DNA from: Lachnospiraceae bacterium
GTDB lineage: Bacteria; Bacillota_A; Clostridia; Lachnospirales; Lachnospiraceae
Direction: 5' to 3'
DNA: 18,115 nucleotides
Assembly: GCA_028694115.1 (NCBI GenBank)
Contig: JAQUUB010000090.1
Coordinates: 1-18,115, forward strand
Both the position numbers and the translations under genes were made by a program. The stretch's first letter is position 1. Each line of letters starts with the position of its first letter. The notes beneath the pieces were generated by a model, which worked only from the letters and a program-made list of their open reading frames with translations, did no database searches and was not told the DNA's origin. This document shows, piece by piece, positions 6,761 to 14,509 of the stretch.

Positions 6761-7639
6761 ATGGAAAGAGATTCGATTTTATACAAATCAAGAAGAAAAT
6801 TACAAAGGGTTGCACATAAAATTTTCCCGAATGAATTAATGTCAAAATTCTATTACAGAATCGTTTTACATAAAAAACTGGACTTGAGAAATCCAAAAAC
6901 TTTTAATGAAAAGCTACAGTGGTATAAGCTTAATTATTTTCCAAAAACTCCGCTTGTAGCTACTTGCACTGACAAATATCAAGTGCGAAATTATGTAAAG
7001 AAAAAGGGTTTAGGGAAATATCTGACTAATTTATTAGGCTCATGGGATGATGCAAAAAAGATTATATGGGAAGAGTTGCCTAAAGAATTTGTATTAAAGT
7101 GTAACCATGGTTGTGCTTATAATATAATTTGCGCAGATAAAGACAGCCTTGATAAGAAAAAAGTCAGCAAGCAACTAAACAGATGGTTAAAAGAAGATTT
7201 TGGGGCGTTCAATATTGAAGTTCATTATTCAAATATAAACCCTAGAAAAATTATTTGCGAAGAATTTTTAGGCGATATCATTACAGATTATAAGTTTTAT
7301 TGTTTTAATGGAGTTCCGCATTTTTTTTATGTTTCTTATGATTTGATTCATGACAGACAAGCCCAAATTGGTTTTTTTAATATTGATGGAAGCAAATTGC
7401 CACTAGTAAGAGATGACTACAAAAATATTGAAAGAGTAGAATTGCCAGAGTTTTATAATGAGATGCTGGAAGTTTCTAAAACTTTAAGTTCAGATTTCCC
7501 GTTTGTTAGAGTTGATTTTTTCATTGCAAATAATAGATTTTATTTTGCAGAATTAACATTTACACCTGGTGCGGCAATGATGCCTATAAATCCAATAGAA
7601 TTCGATTATGAGTGGGGGAAATTGTTAAATCAAATCTAA
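6761..7639 (+). CDS. TupA-like ATP-grasp protein (teichuronopeptide-type ligase family)
   Basis: The family is the ATP-grasp group named after Bacillus TupA, which is needed for the peptide part of teichuronopeptide; many capsule loci carry members, often annotated as glycosyltransferases. Seen here are FNEKLQWYK (49-56), the ATP-binding lysine region VLKCNHG (111-117), CEEFLGD (166-172), DYKFYCFNGVP (176-186), VRVDFF (249-254) and AELTFTPGAAM (263-273). The last two match the metal-binding C-terminal part of the fold. The length of 292 aa is usual. The likely chemistry is ATP-dependent amide bond formation, perhaps joining an amino acid to a uronic acid. This fits with the ugd gene in the same locus but is inference. 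SD GTGGGGA lies just before ATG 6761. Confidence 0.85.
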   Translation: MERDSILYKSRRKLQRVAHKIFPNELMSKFYYRIVLHKKLDLRNPKTFNEKLQWYKLNYFPKTPLVATCTDKYQVRNYVKKKGLGKYLTNLLGSWDDAKKIIWEELPKEFVLKCNHGCAYNIICADKDSLDKKKVSKQLNRWLKEDFGAFNIEVHYSNINPRKIICEEFLGDIITDYKFYCFNGVPHFFYVSYDLIHDRQAQIGFFNIDGSKLPLVRDDYKNIERVELPEFYNEMLEVSKTLSSDFPFVRVDFFIANNRFYFAELTFTPGAAMMPINPIEFDYEWGKLLNQI

Positions 7640-7663
7640 GTTTAGATGAAAGGAATTAGGAAA

Positions 7664-8467
7664 ATGAAAGTAGAAGTGTTATTAGCTACTATGCATCGAG
7701 AGAATTATGACATATTGAAAGAACTTAATATAAAAACTGATATAACTGTTATTAATCAAACCAACCAAGATTCTTTCGAGAAGTTTGAGTTATTTGGAAA
7801 AAGGGTTCTATGGATAAACTCTAAATCAAGAGGTTTAAGTAAAAGTAGAAATGATGCTATATATAATGCAGAGAAAGACATTTGCTTGTTAGCGGATGAT
7901 GATATGATTTATAGAGATGGATATGAAGATGTTGTTTTAGACGCTTTCAAAAATAATCCCAATGCAGATATTATTGTATTTGGAATAAAAAGCATAGAAA
8001 GCAAACAGCTAGTTGGACTGAAAACTATAAAAACTGAGAGAATTAATTATCATAAAATTATGAAGGCGTGTTCTGTCCAACTGGGACTAAAAGTAAATAG
8101 CATTAAAAATCATAATTTGAGATATAACGAGCAAGTAGGCCCAGGTGGGAGATATAATATGGGAGATGAGAATATTTTCTTAACTGGATGCTGTAAAAAA
8201 GGCTTAATATTTTATTCATGCCCTAGTGTTATTGCAGATTTACACACAGAGGATAGTTCGTGGTTTAAAGGGTACACGGAAAAATATTTGTTTGATCGAG
8301 GCGCTATTTTAGGTGGAATGTCAAGATATTTATCATATTTATTTATAATTCGTTTCGCCCTTAAAAATTATAAACAGTATTCGTCAAATTATACTATGTT
8401 GAATGCCATAAGGATAATGTTAAAAGGCAGAAAAGATTTTGTGAAATATGTGGGGTATGAGCAATGA
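7664..8467 (+). CDS. Family 2-like glycosyltransferase
   Basis: This is a second GT-A glycosyltransferase of the locus, starting MKVEVLLATMHREN and carrying the DxD-type motif LLADDDM (DDD at 78-80 counted from this start). GRYNMGDENIFLTGC (about 140-154) contains a likely catalytic acid. The C-terminal half, including DLHTEDSSWFKGYTEKYLFDRGA, matches a capsule-specific GT2 subgroup. The frame is also open from ATG 7646, but that start has no ribosome site. ATG 7664 has AAAGGA (7649-7654) at 9 bases and gives the family-typical N-terminus, so it was chosen (267 aa). The stop overlaps the next gene by four bases (ATGA). Donor sugar unknown. Confidence 0.82.
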   Translation: MKVEVLLATMHRENYDILKELNIKTDITVINQTNQDSFEKFELFGKRVLWINSKSRGLSKSRNDAIYNAEKDICLLADDDMIYRDGYEDVVLDAFKNNPNADIIVFGIKSIESKQLVGLKTIKTERINYHKIMKACSVQLGLKVNSIKNHNLRYNEQVGPGGRYNMGDENIFLTGCCKKGLIFYSCPSVIADLHTEDSSWFKGYTEKYLFDRGAILGGMSRYLSYLFIIRFALKNYKQYSSNYTMLNAIRIMLKGRKDFVKYVGYEQ

Positions 8468-9696
8468 AAGATTTACTCGCTGATTCAACATCAGGTGTTG
8501 AAAAGCATTCAATTCTGTTGTCTGTTCTTATATATATTTATTATATTCTAGACCTCTATTTGCGTACAACAAATAGCCAGCCCTTATTTTTAATTTGGAC
8601 AAGCATAGGATATGTTGGCGTTTTGTATGTGATTTTGAAGAAGGAAATAAAAATTAAATATATATTATTATTGAATGTGCTTATGTTCTCTATGATGCTA
8701 AGTTCATTATTCATGGGGAATATGCAGTTATTAGGTATTTTTTTTAATATTCAGTATCTTGGCATTGCTTTTATTATTTCCGAATCGAAGCTGAATGTTA
8801 AGGTTATGACGATTCTTGTCTATTCAAATTTATTCTTTTTTTTGTATCAAATATTAATAGGTACAGATCCTAATCATGTGTTTTTTGCAAGCAGGAACCA
8901 CATTTCTACAGTCTTACTAAATGTACTAGCTATATACTATATAACTAGTTATAGAAATAAAGGGAACTTGAATATTTTGCCGGCATTATTAGCATTAATC
9001 ATATCAATTTGGTCAGTTAGCAGATCCGGCATGGTGTCAATAAGTTTATTCTTTATAGGCTTAATTATTATGAAGCTTTTTCAGAAGCAACCTCTTTTTA
9101 AAGAAAAACAAACCAAAAAAAAGATAAATAATATTTTTTCAAAGACATTTGTTCTATTACTTATTATAGCAGTTATTGTGTATATTTTTAGAAACTTTTA
9201 CATCATTCAATCAATGTTAGATAGTGTTAATAATAATTTTAAGTTGTTAAGATTTAGAATTAAATACGAGAGTTATATCAGTTTTTCGAGAATTGATATT
9301 ATTAAATCTTATTTGCATGAAATGTCAATTAATCTTAAAAATTGTGTTTTTGGTGTTAAATTATCAACTACTCATTCTTTTCTAGATTTTTCTAATAATC
9401 TTCACAATTCATATCTTACAGCTCATATGTATTTTGGGTTGTTAGGCTTTTTAGGAATTATAATAATGATATGTTTTACTGTAATATCATATTTGAAACA
9501 AAAGAAATGGTTATATTTATTACTATTTGTAACTGTTCTGGTTAGAGTATCTACAGATATTATTGCTTTTCCTGGATACATGGACTCAGTAATTTATTTT
9601 TTTATTCTCGATGCATTAAATAGGACAAGTGCTCATTCAAAAAAGAAAAAAAAGGATATTATAGAACTCGCACAAGTTAATTTGGAGGTTAATTAA
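8464..9696 (+). CDS. wzy: O-antigen/capsule repeat-unit polymerase (Wzy-like)
   Basis: This is a multi-spanning membrane protein of 410 aa with about 11-12 hydrophobic helices, beginning with SILLSVLIYIYYILDLYL. A larger non-membrane loop lies between about residues 245 and 315, typical of Wzy polymerases. Family-like features are SVSRSGMVSISLF (about 183-195) and the late loop NNLHNSYLTAHMYFGLLG (about 310-327). It would join lipid-linked repeat units on the outer face of the membrane. Sequence conservation in Wzy proteins is low, so the call rests on topology, the SRSG and HNS motifs, and the Wzx/Wzy setting. It overlaps both neighbours (4 bp upstream, 1 bp downstream). Confidence 0.82.
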   Translation: MKDLLADSTSGVEKHSILLSVLIYIYYILDLYLRTTNSQPLFLIWTSIGYVGVLYVILKKEIKIKYILLLNVLMFSMMLSSLFMGNMQLLGIFFNIQYLGIAFIISESKLNVKVMTILVYSNLFFFLYQILIGTDPNHVFFASRNHISTVLLNVLAIYYITSYRNKGNLNILPALLALIISIWSVSRSGMVSISLFFIGLIIMKLFQKQPLFKEKQTKKKINNIFSKTFVLLLIIAVIVYIFRNFYIIQSMLDSVNNNFKLLRFRIKYESYISFSRIDIIKSYLHEMSINLKNCVFGVKLSTTHSFLDFSNNLHNSYLTAHMYFGLLGFLGIIIMICFTVISYLKQKKWLYLLLFVTVLVRVSTDIIAFPGYMDSVIYFFILDALNRTSAHSKKKKKDIIELAQVNLEVN

Positions 9697-10577
9697 TGAG
9701 AAAGATATTAATAACTGGATCAAGTGGTATGTTAGGTAAAGATATTTATAAAATACTAAGCATTAATAAGGATAACGAAATCTATGCAATAAACAGGAAG
9801 ATAGACGCAAGCGTTAAGAATAGTTATGATGTTGATATTCGAGAACATTTAAAAGTTTACAGCATTATAAATAGCATTAACCCGGATGTAATTATTCATA
9901 CTGCTGCATTAGTAAATGTTGATTTCTGCGAAAAAAATAAAGATATTGCATATGAGGTTAATGTAAATGCAAGTAAGTATTTAGCTAAGTTAACCAAAAG
10001 AATGATTTATATATCAACGGATTCAGTTTATAACGGGTTTGACGGCAACTTTAAAGAAACCGATCGTAAAAATCCAATCAACTATTATGCTGAAACGAAA
10101 AGTATAGCAGAAGATGAAATCATGAGAATTAATCCGAATTCAATTATTATCCGCACTAATTTATACGGTTACCATACTCCACTTGGGAAATCTCTTTTCG
10201 AGTGGGCATATGAGAATTTAAGTCGAAGCAGTGAAATAAAAGGTTTTCACGATGTATTGTTTAATCCACTGTATACTACACAACTTGCTCATGCGATTAA
10301 AACCTTATTAGAAAATCATTTCTCTGGAATAATAAACATTGGTTCAGAGGAATCTTTATCTAAATTCGAGTTCTTAACAAAGTTAGCAAATACATTTCAA
10401 TTTGATGAGAGATTGATTAGACCTATTTCACTGGATGAAGGATTATTAGGTGCTAAACGACCCAAAAATACAATTTTAAATCTAAATAAAATGAAGGATG
10501 TAACAGGTCTATCTTTTTCAGTGAATTCCGGTTTGGAACAGTTGTATAAAGACTTTTGCAAAATTCACAATAGATAA
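9696..10577 (+). CDS. RmlD-like SDR reductase of nucleotide-sugar synthesis (QnlA/WbvR-like candidate)
   Basis: This is an extended short-chain dehydrogenase with NAD(P)-binding GSSGMLG (8-14), ISTDSVYNG (106-114) and the catalytic pair Y131/K135 in YYAETK. At 293 aa it is the size of RmlD (dTDP-4-keto-rhamnose reductase). No rmlA, rmlB or rmlC is present. The gene sits directly before a CapE/FnlA-type dehydratase instead, as in L-RhaNAc/L-QuiNAc pathways where an RmlD-like protein (WbvR/QnlA) reduces the 4-keto UDP-sugar. That role is the best inference; dTDP-rhamnose reduction with the other rml genes elsewhere is the alternative. The start is ATG 9696, with GGAGG at 9684-9688. Confidence 0.82.
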   Translation: MRKILITGSSGMLGKDIYKILSINKDNEIYAINRKIDASVKNSYDVDIREHLKVYSIINSINPDVIIHTAALVNVDFCEKNKDIAYEVNVNASKYLAKLTKRMIYISTDSVYNGFDGNFKETDRKNPINYYAETKSIAEDEIMRINPNSIIIRTNLYGYHTPLGKSLFEWAYENLSRSSEIKGFHDVLFNPLYTTQLAHAIKTLLENHFSGIINIGSEESLSKFEFLTKLANTFQFDERLIRPISLDEGLLGAKRPKNTILNLNKMKDVTGLSFSVNSGLEQLYKDFCKIHNR

Positions 10578-10593
10578 TTTGGAGGTAATGAAT

Positions 10594-11613
10594 ATGTTTA
10601 AGGGAAGGACGTTAATGATCACTGGTGGTACTGGTTCATTTGGAGAAACTGTCTTAAAGCGTTTTCTGAATACAGACATCGGAGAAATTAGAATATTTTC
10701 TAGAGATGAAAAAAAACAAGACGATATGAGACATAAGTATAAAAGTGAAAAAATCAAATATTACATTGGTGATGTGAGGAATTTACAGTCTCTTAAAGAT
10801 GCAATGTATGGAGTGGATTATATTTTTCATGCTGCAGCATTGAAACAAGTTCCTTCTTGTGAATTTTTCCCAATGGAAGCTGTTATGACTAATGTTATAG
10901 GAACTAATAATGTTCTAACAGCAGCTATTGAAGAAGGAGTAAAAAAGGTGATATGTCTTTCAACAGATAAAGCAGTATATCCTGTAAATGCAATGGGAAC
11001 ATCTAAAGCCATGATGGAGAAAGTTATCGTTGCAAAAGCTAGAACTGTTGATCCTAAAAAAACTACAATATGTTGTACGAGATATGGCAATGTTTTATAT
11101 TCCAGAGGATCAATTGTACCCTTATTTGTTGAGCAGATTCGAAATGGAAAGGACTTGACAGTCACAGATGAGAATATGTCAAGATTTATTATGTCATTGG
11201 AAGAAGCAGTGGATTTAGTTTTATTTGCATTTGAGAATGCCAAAGCAGGTGATATTTTTGTTCAAAAAGCACCAGCATGCAGTATTATGGATTTGGCAGA
11301 GGCTACGAAAAAAATTTTTAACGCAGACAATAATATAAGGATTATTGGTATTCGGCATGGTGAAAAATTGTATGAGGTTTTATTGTCTAAAGAAGAACGA
11401 GCTACGGCAGTCGACATGGGAAATTTTTATTGTGTCCCAGCGGATACAAGAACACTAAATTATGATAAATATATAGTCGATGGGAATGAGAATATTGAAA
11501 CGCTTGATGAGTTTAATAGCAAGAATACACTTCAGTTAAATGTCGATCAGATATCAGAAAAATTAAGATTATTAGAAGGTATACAAGTGGAGCTTAAAGA
11601 TTTTCTAAAATAG
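10594..11613 (+). CDS. capE: UDP-GlcNAc 4,6-dehydratase/5-epimerase (CapE/FnlA/WbjB family)
   Basis: This enzyme converts UDP-GlcNAc to 4-keto-6-deoxy L-sugar intermediates on the way to L-FucNAc, L-PneNAc, L-RhaNAc or L-QuiNAc. Seen are ITGGTGSFG (9-17), HAAALKQVPSCE (79-90) and LSTDKAVYPVNAMGTSK (122-138). Here the usual YxxxK is replaced by M134xxxK138, a hallmark of this subgroup that separates it from membrane-bound CapD/PglF dehydratases. The frame extends up to TTG 10579, but GGAGG (10581-10585) stands 8 bases before ATG 10594. That ATG also gives the family N-terminus MFKGRTLMITGGTG, so it was chosen (339 aa). The adjacent reductase gene supports the pathway. No C-2 epimerase is seen next to it. 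Confidence 0.92.
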   Translation: MFKGRTLMITGGTGSFGETVLKRFLNTDIGEIRIFSRDEKKQDDMRHKYKSEKIKYYIGDVRNLQSLKDAMYGVDYIFHAAALKQVPSCEFFPMEAVMTNVIGTNNVLTAAIEEGVKKVICLSTDKAVYPVNAMGTSKAMMEKVIVAKARTVDPKKTTICCTRYGNVLYSRGSIVPLFVEQIRNGKDLTVTDENMSRFIMSLEEAVDLVLFAFENAKAGDIFVQKAPACSIMDLAEATKKIFNADNNIRIIGIRHGEKLYEVLLSKEERATAVDMGNFYCVPADTRTLNYDKYIVDGNENIETLDEFNSKNTLQLNVDQISEKLRLLEGIQVELKDFLK

Positions 11614-11630
11614 ATTTTCGGGGGATTTTA

Positions 11631-12740
11631 ATGGAGAATCATAATGATGTAAACAAAACAATATTAGAAAAATGTGATATTTCAAAATTAGGAAATATTG
11701 ATTTTGTCGCAATAGCAATTTCTGGATGGCATTTTAGTGTGATATTTAGTTATTTAATATCATTAAAGAAGGTACTACGCGGAGTGATTTATGTAAATCA
11801 AAGTAGAATTGGTGAAGAAATGCTTGTTTATTCTGAAACTATTAACATATCTTACGTGAATATCGCTAGTTTGAAATATAATAAAAACGTTGAGAATATA
11901 AAAGAACTATTATATGGTAGGAATAAAAATGAAGGGAAAGACTTAAGGATATTAACTCCGTTTGGATACAATCTATCATTATTTACAGAAATAAGAAAAA
12001 ATTTCAAAGATAGAAATACTAATTTGGTTCGTTTTGATGAGGGAATTGGTACTTATTTGACAGAGAAAGACTTTAATTTATTTGCAAGCGAGTTATCAAA
12101 TAAAAAAAAGTTTAATCAATTAAAAATAAACATAAAGTTAATAATTAAGAAATTTCTGATAAATAGATTAAAGAGTAATGGTTTTCATTTTGAAAGTTTC
12201 TTTTTATTTAAAAAAACTGACAAAAGCCTGATTGCAAATGAGGATGCGGTTAAGAATTTTAGAGAATTTTATCATGCATATGCAAAGTATAGCCTGGACT
12301 ACCAAACTGAACAGATATTAGTATTTAAAGATTACGATATAGATAGAATCCAAACACATGACATTATAGAATTTTATAAACAGCTAATAAATACTTTATC
12401 AACAAAAGGCAAGAAAATATATATAAAAAAGCATCCCTATGATAATGAACCGTTGTTTGATCACGCTATGTCTGCGTATGAAAACGTATATATTGTTAAG
12501 AATTCGCTTGATGCTGAAATGCTATACTCCTGTTTGAATCCTATAATTACAGTTGGTGGAGTATCAACCTGCTGTTTTTCAATACCGATAATATTTAATA
12601 AAGTTGTCTACAACTTCAGTGAGTTGTATGAAAAATATTCTATTGCTCCAATTCTTGAGAAGGAAATTTTACTGCGAAAGCTCTATTTTCCAAATGATGA
12701 TAGGATCGTATTTATTGACTCGTTTAACAGTATAATTTAA
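11631..12740 (+). CDS. Sialyltransferase-like GT-B glycosyltransferase, candidate nonulosonic acid transferase
   Basis: The protein has 369 aa with a central hinge and no membrane segment. It shows the three short signatures shared by bacterial sialyltransferase families (GT38, GT52, GT80): the acidic D/E-E-G motif in RFDEGIGTY (D136-E137-G138), the HP motif in YIKKHPYDNE (H268-P269), and a Ser/Thr motif in VGGVSTCC (S312-T313). These supply the general base and bind the CMP donor in known members. The locus carries legionaminic acid genes about 3 kb downstream, so a CMP-legionaminic acid transferase is a reasonable inference. Overall similarity to a named family cannot be confirmed by eye. 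The start is ATG 11631 behind GGGGGA (11619-11624). Confidence 0.7.
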   Translation: MENHNDVNKTILEKCDISKLGNIDFVAIAISGWHFSVIFSYLISLKKVLRGVIYVNQSRIGEEMLVYSETINISYVNIASLKYNKNVENIKELLYGRNKNEGKDLRILTPFGYNLSLFTEIRKNFKDRNTNLVRFDEGIGTYLTEKDFNLFASELSNKKKFNQLKINIKLIIKKFLINRLKSNGFHFESFFLFKKTDKSLIANEDAVKNFREFYHAYAKYSLDYQTEQILVFKDYDIDRIQTHDIIEFYKQLINTLSTKGKKIYIKKHPYDNEPLFDHAMSAYENVYIVKNSLDAEMLYSCLNPIITVGGVSTCCFSIPIIFNKVVYNFSELYEKYSIAPILEKEILLRKLYFPNDDRIVFIDSFNSII

Positions 12741-13148
12741 TAATTTTTGTGCTAAAAAAATTTAAAGTGAAGTTGTAAATACTCTACGTTCGTTGGGAAA
12801 ACATGAGTAGGAGTCAAACTGTGTTTTAAATAAAGAATGCTGAACGCTATGTTTTGTATATAGTAAGGGCAACACAGCACAATTCATGGATGATGCTTTA
12901 CGCACCATCTGTTTGTATCTTTTCCGTCAGCCTGCACAAAAATAATCGCTAATACATTCAGCATTCGTTGTGATTTTTGTTTTGCCGGATGAAAAATTTG
13001 ACTGCGCGTTTGGACGCACAGAATTATGCGGTATCACCTAATCGACTTTGTTGATTTTAAGAATAGTCAGAGTTGCTTTTATGATACCCAACTAGAAATA
13101 CTATAAATAATAACACAGTTCAATACCGTTTATTAAGGGGGCATAATC
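12741..13148. other. 408-bp gap upstream of ugd, containing element copy 1
   Basis: The gap has no open reading frame worth calling. It contains the first copy of the degenerate intergenic element (12860-13038). A 10-bp inverted repeat, GAATGCTGAA (12835-12844) with TTCAGCATTC (12957-12966), spans part of that copy. ACTCTAC (12781-12787) and GTAGGAGT (12807-12814) could form a bulged stem. A strong ribosome site AAGGGGG (13135-13141) precedes ugd. No convincing promoter or T-tract terminator was seen; TATAAA (13102-13107) lacks a well-spaced -35. Confidence 0.5.
12860..13038 (+). repeat. Degenerate intergenic element, copy 1 (upstream of ugd)
   Basis: Two blocks match the gap downstream of ugd in the same orientation: roughly 12868-12937 against 14358-14428, and 13003-13038 against 14424-14459. 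Hand alignment gives about 70-75% identity, with ATCTTTTCCGT perfectly kept. Copy 1 carries about 65-70 extra bases between the blocks. It can form a stem ATGGATGATGC (12886-12896) with GCACCATCTGT (12902-12912), with one mismatch and two G-U pairs around a TTTAC loop. It can also form TGCG (13003-13006) with CGCA (13015-13018). Nature unknown: structured RNA, or remnant of a small mobile element. Confidence 0.55.
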
Positions 13149-14315
13149 ATGAAAATTACTATCGCTGGAACAGGTTATGTTGGCCTGTCCAATGCCGTAC
13201 TTTTAGCGCAGTACAATGAAGTCATTGCATTTGACATAATTAAAGAAAAGGTCGACATGATTAACAATAAAAAGTCTCCAATTATCGATCCTGAGATTGA
13301 AGAATATCTGGCGACTAAAGAACTTAATTTAAGGGCAACAATGGATAATTATGAAGCGTATAAAGACGCAGAGTATGTTATTGTATCCACGCCAACAAAT
13401 TATGATCCTGAGAAAAATTACTTCAATACAAGAACGGTAGAAGCAGTAATCGCAAATGTACTTTCGATAAATCTTAATGCTGTAATTGTAATTAAATCTA
13501 CAGTGCCAGTTGGATATACTGAATTAATCAAAGAGAAATTCGATGCAAAGAATATATTTTTCTCACCTGAATTCTTGAGGGAAGGGAAAGCTCTTTATGA
13601 TAATCTTTACCCGTCAAGAATAGTTGTAGGAGAAAAGTCAGAAAGAGCTAAAGTATTTGCTGAACTTCTGGCGAGTGGTGCAATTAAGAAAGATATTCCA
13701 ATCCTTTATACGGATGCTACTGAAGCCGAAGCCATTAAACTTTTTGCAAATACATATCTAGCAATGAGAGTTGCATTTTTCAATGAACTAGATTCTTATG
13801 CTGAGGTTAGAGGATTGAATACACAGCAGATTATAGAGGGTGTTGGGCTTGATCCACGTATCGGTACTCATTATAATAACCCTTCATTTGGGTATGGCGG
13901 ATACTGTTTACCGAAGGATACGAAGCAACTGTTGGCAAACTATCAGAATGTACCTCAAAACATAATGGGGGCAATCGTAGATGCCAACAGAACCAGAAAA
14001 GATCATATTGCCAATATGATTATAAAGAGACAGCCAAATATTGTTGGAATATACAGACTAACTATGAAAATGGATTCTGATAATTTCCGTCAGTCTGCGA
14101 TCCAAGGCGTAATGAAACGCATCAAAGCTAAAGGTATTGAGGTGGTGCTGTATGAACCAGCACTTCATGAGGATCAATTCTACCGTTCAAGAGTTATTAA
14201 AGACTTTGATGAGTTTAAGAGAATCTCAGATGTAATTGTTGCAAACAGACTATCTGATGAGATTCAAGATGTCGCGGATAAGGTTTACACAAGAGATCTT
14301 TTTAGTAGAGATTAA
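13149..14315 (+). CDS. ugd: UDP-glucose 6-dehydrogenase
   Basis: This enzyme oxidises UDP-glucose to UDP-glucuronate with two NAD+ per turnover, supplying uronic acid to the polysaccharide. The NAD-binding motif is [10 protein letters not shown] (5-14). STPTNYD (80-86) and [10 protein letters not shown] (116-125) follow, with [12 protein letters not shown] at 137-148 and [10 protein letters not shown] at 198-207. The catalytic cysteine is C253 in [13 protein letters not shown]. The 388-aa length equals that of enterobacterial-type Ugd, shorter than TuaD-type enzymes. It stands alone between two gaps (408 bp before, 194 bp after) that carry related elements, unlike the tightly packed genes on either side, which suggests separate insertion. 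A very strong AAGGGGG ribosome site precedes ATG 13149. Confidence 0.94.
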   Translation: MKITIAGTGYVGLSNAVLLAQYNEVIAFDIIKEKVDMINNKKSPIIDPEIEEYLATKELNLRATMDNYEAYKDAEYVIVSTPTNYDPEKNYFNTRTVEAVIANVLSINLNAVIVIKSTVPVGYTELIKEKFDAKNIFFSPEFLREGKALYDNLYPSRIVVGEKSERAKVFAELLASGAIKKDIPILYTDATEAEAIKLFANTYLAMRVAFFNELDSYAEVRGLNTQQIIEGVGLDPRIGTHYNNPSFGYGGYCLPKDTKQLLANYQNVPQNIMGAIVDANRTRKDHIANMIIKRQPNIVGIYRLTMKMDSDNFRQSAIQGVMKRIKAKGIEVVLYEPALHEDQFYRSRVIKDFDEFKRISDVIVANRLSDEIQDVADKVYTRDLFSRD

Positions 14316-14349
14316 AAAATAGCGAATTTTGAAATAGATGAGGCGATTA

Positions 14350-14460
14350 TCTATTAAGACAACACTACATAATTCCCAACCGAAGCTTTATGCACGCATG
14401 TGGTTGCATCTTTTCCGTTAGCCTGTGCATTTGGGCACGCAAAATTATGAGTATCATCTG
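14350..14460 (+). repeat. Degenerate intergenic element, copy 2 (downstream of ugd)
   Basis: This is the shorter counterpart of the element upstream of ugd, in direct orientation, lacking the extra bases of copy 1. The CCGAAGCTTTATGCAC core aligns with copy 1 around the same TTTAY loop, but here the flanking stem would be CAACC with GGTTG. A second stem, GTGC (14425-14428) with GCAC (14435-14438), matches the copy 1 stem at the same place with a T-A to C-G pair change. AATAGAT (14333-14339) and ATCTATT (14349-14355) form a small inverted repeat at its left edge. It lies inside the 194-bp gap before the flippase gene. Confidence 0.5.
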
Positions 14461-14509
14461 AAACTGCGTTTATTTGAATTACACAAAAGAGTGAAAAGAG
14501 AGATAATTA

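Noticed and set aside
12741..12768. AT-rich fold (AATTTTT/AAAAAAATT) after the gene at 11631 as a terminator
   Set aside because: The stem has no G:C pairs in its body and would not be stable enough for intrinsic termination.
12886..12923. Stem in element copy 1 followed by a T-rich stretch, read as an intrinsic terminator
   Set aside because: The run TTGTATCTTTT is interrupted, the stem has a mismatch and wobble pairs, and copy 2 keeps the T-rich part but not a comparable stem. It is reported only as part of the repeated element.
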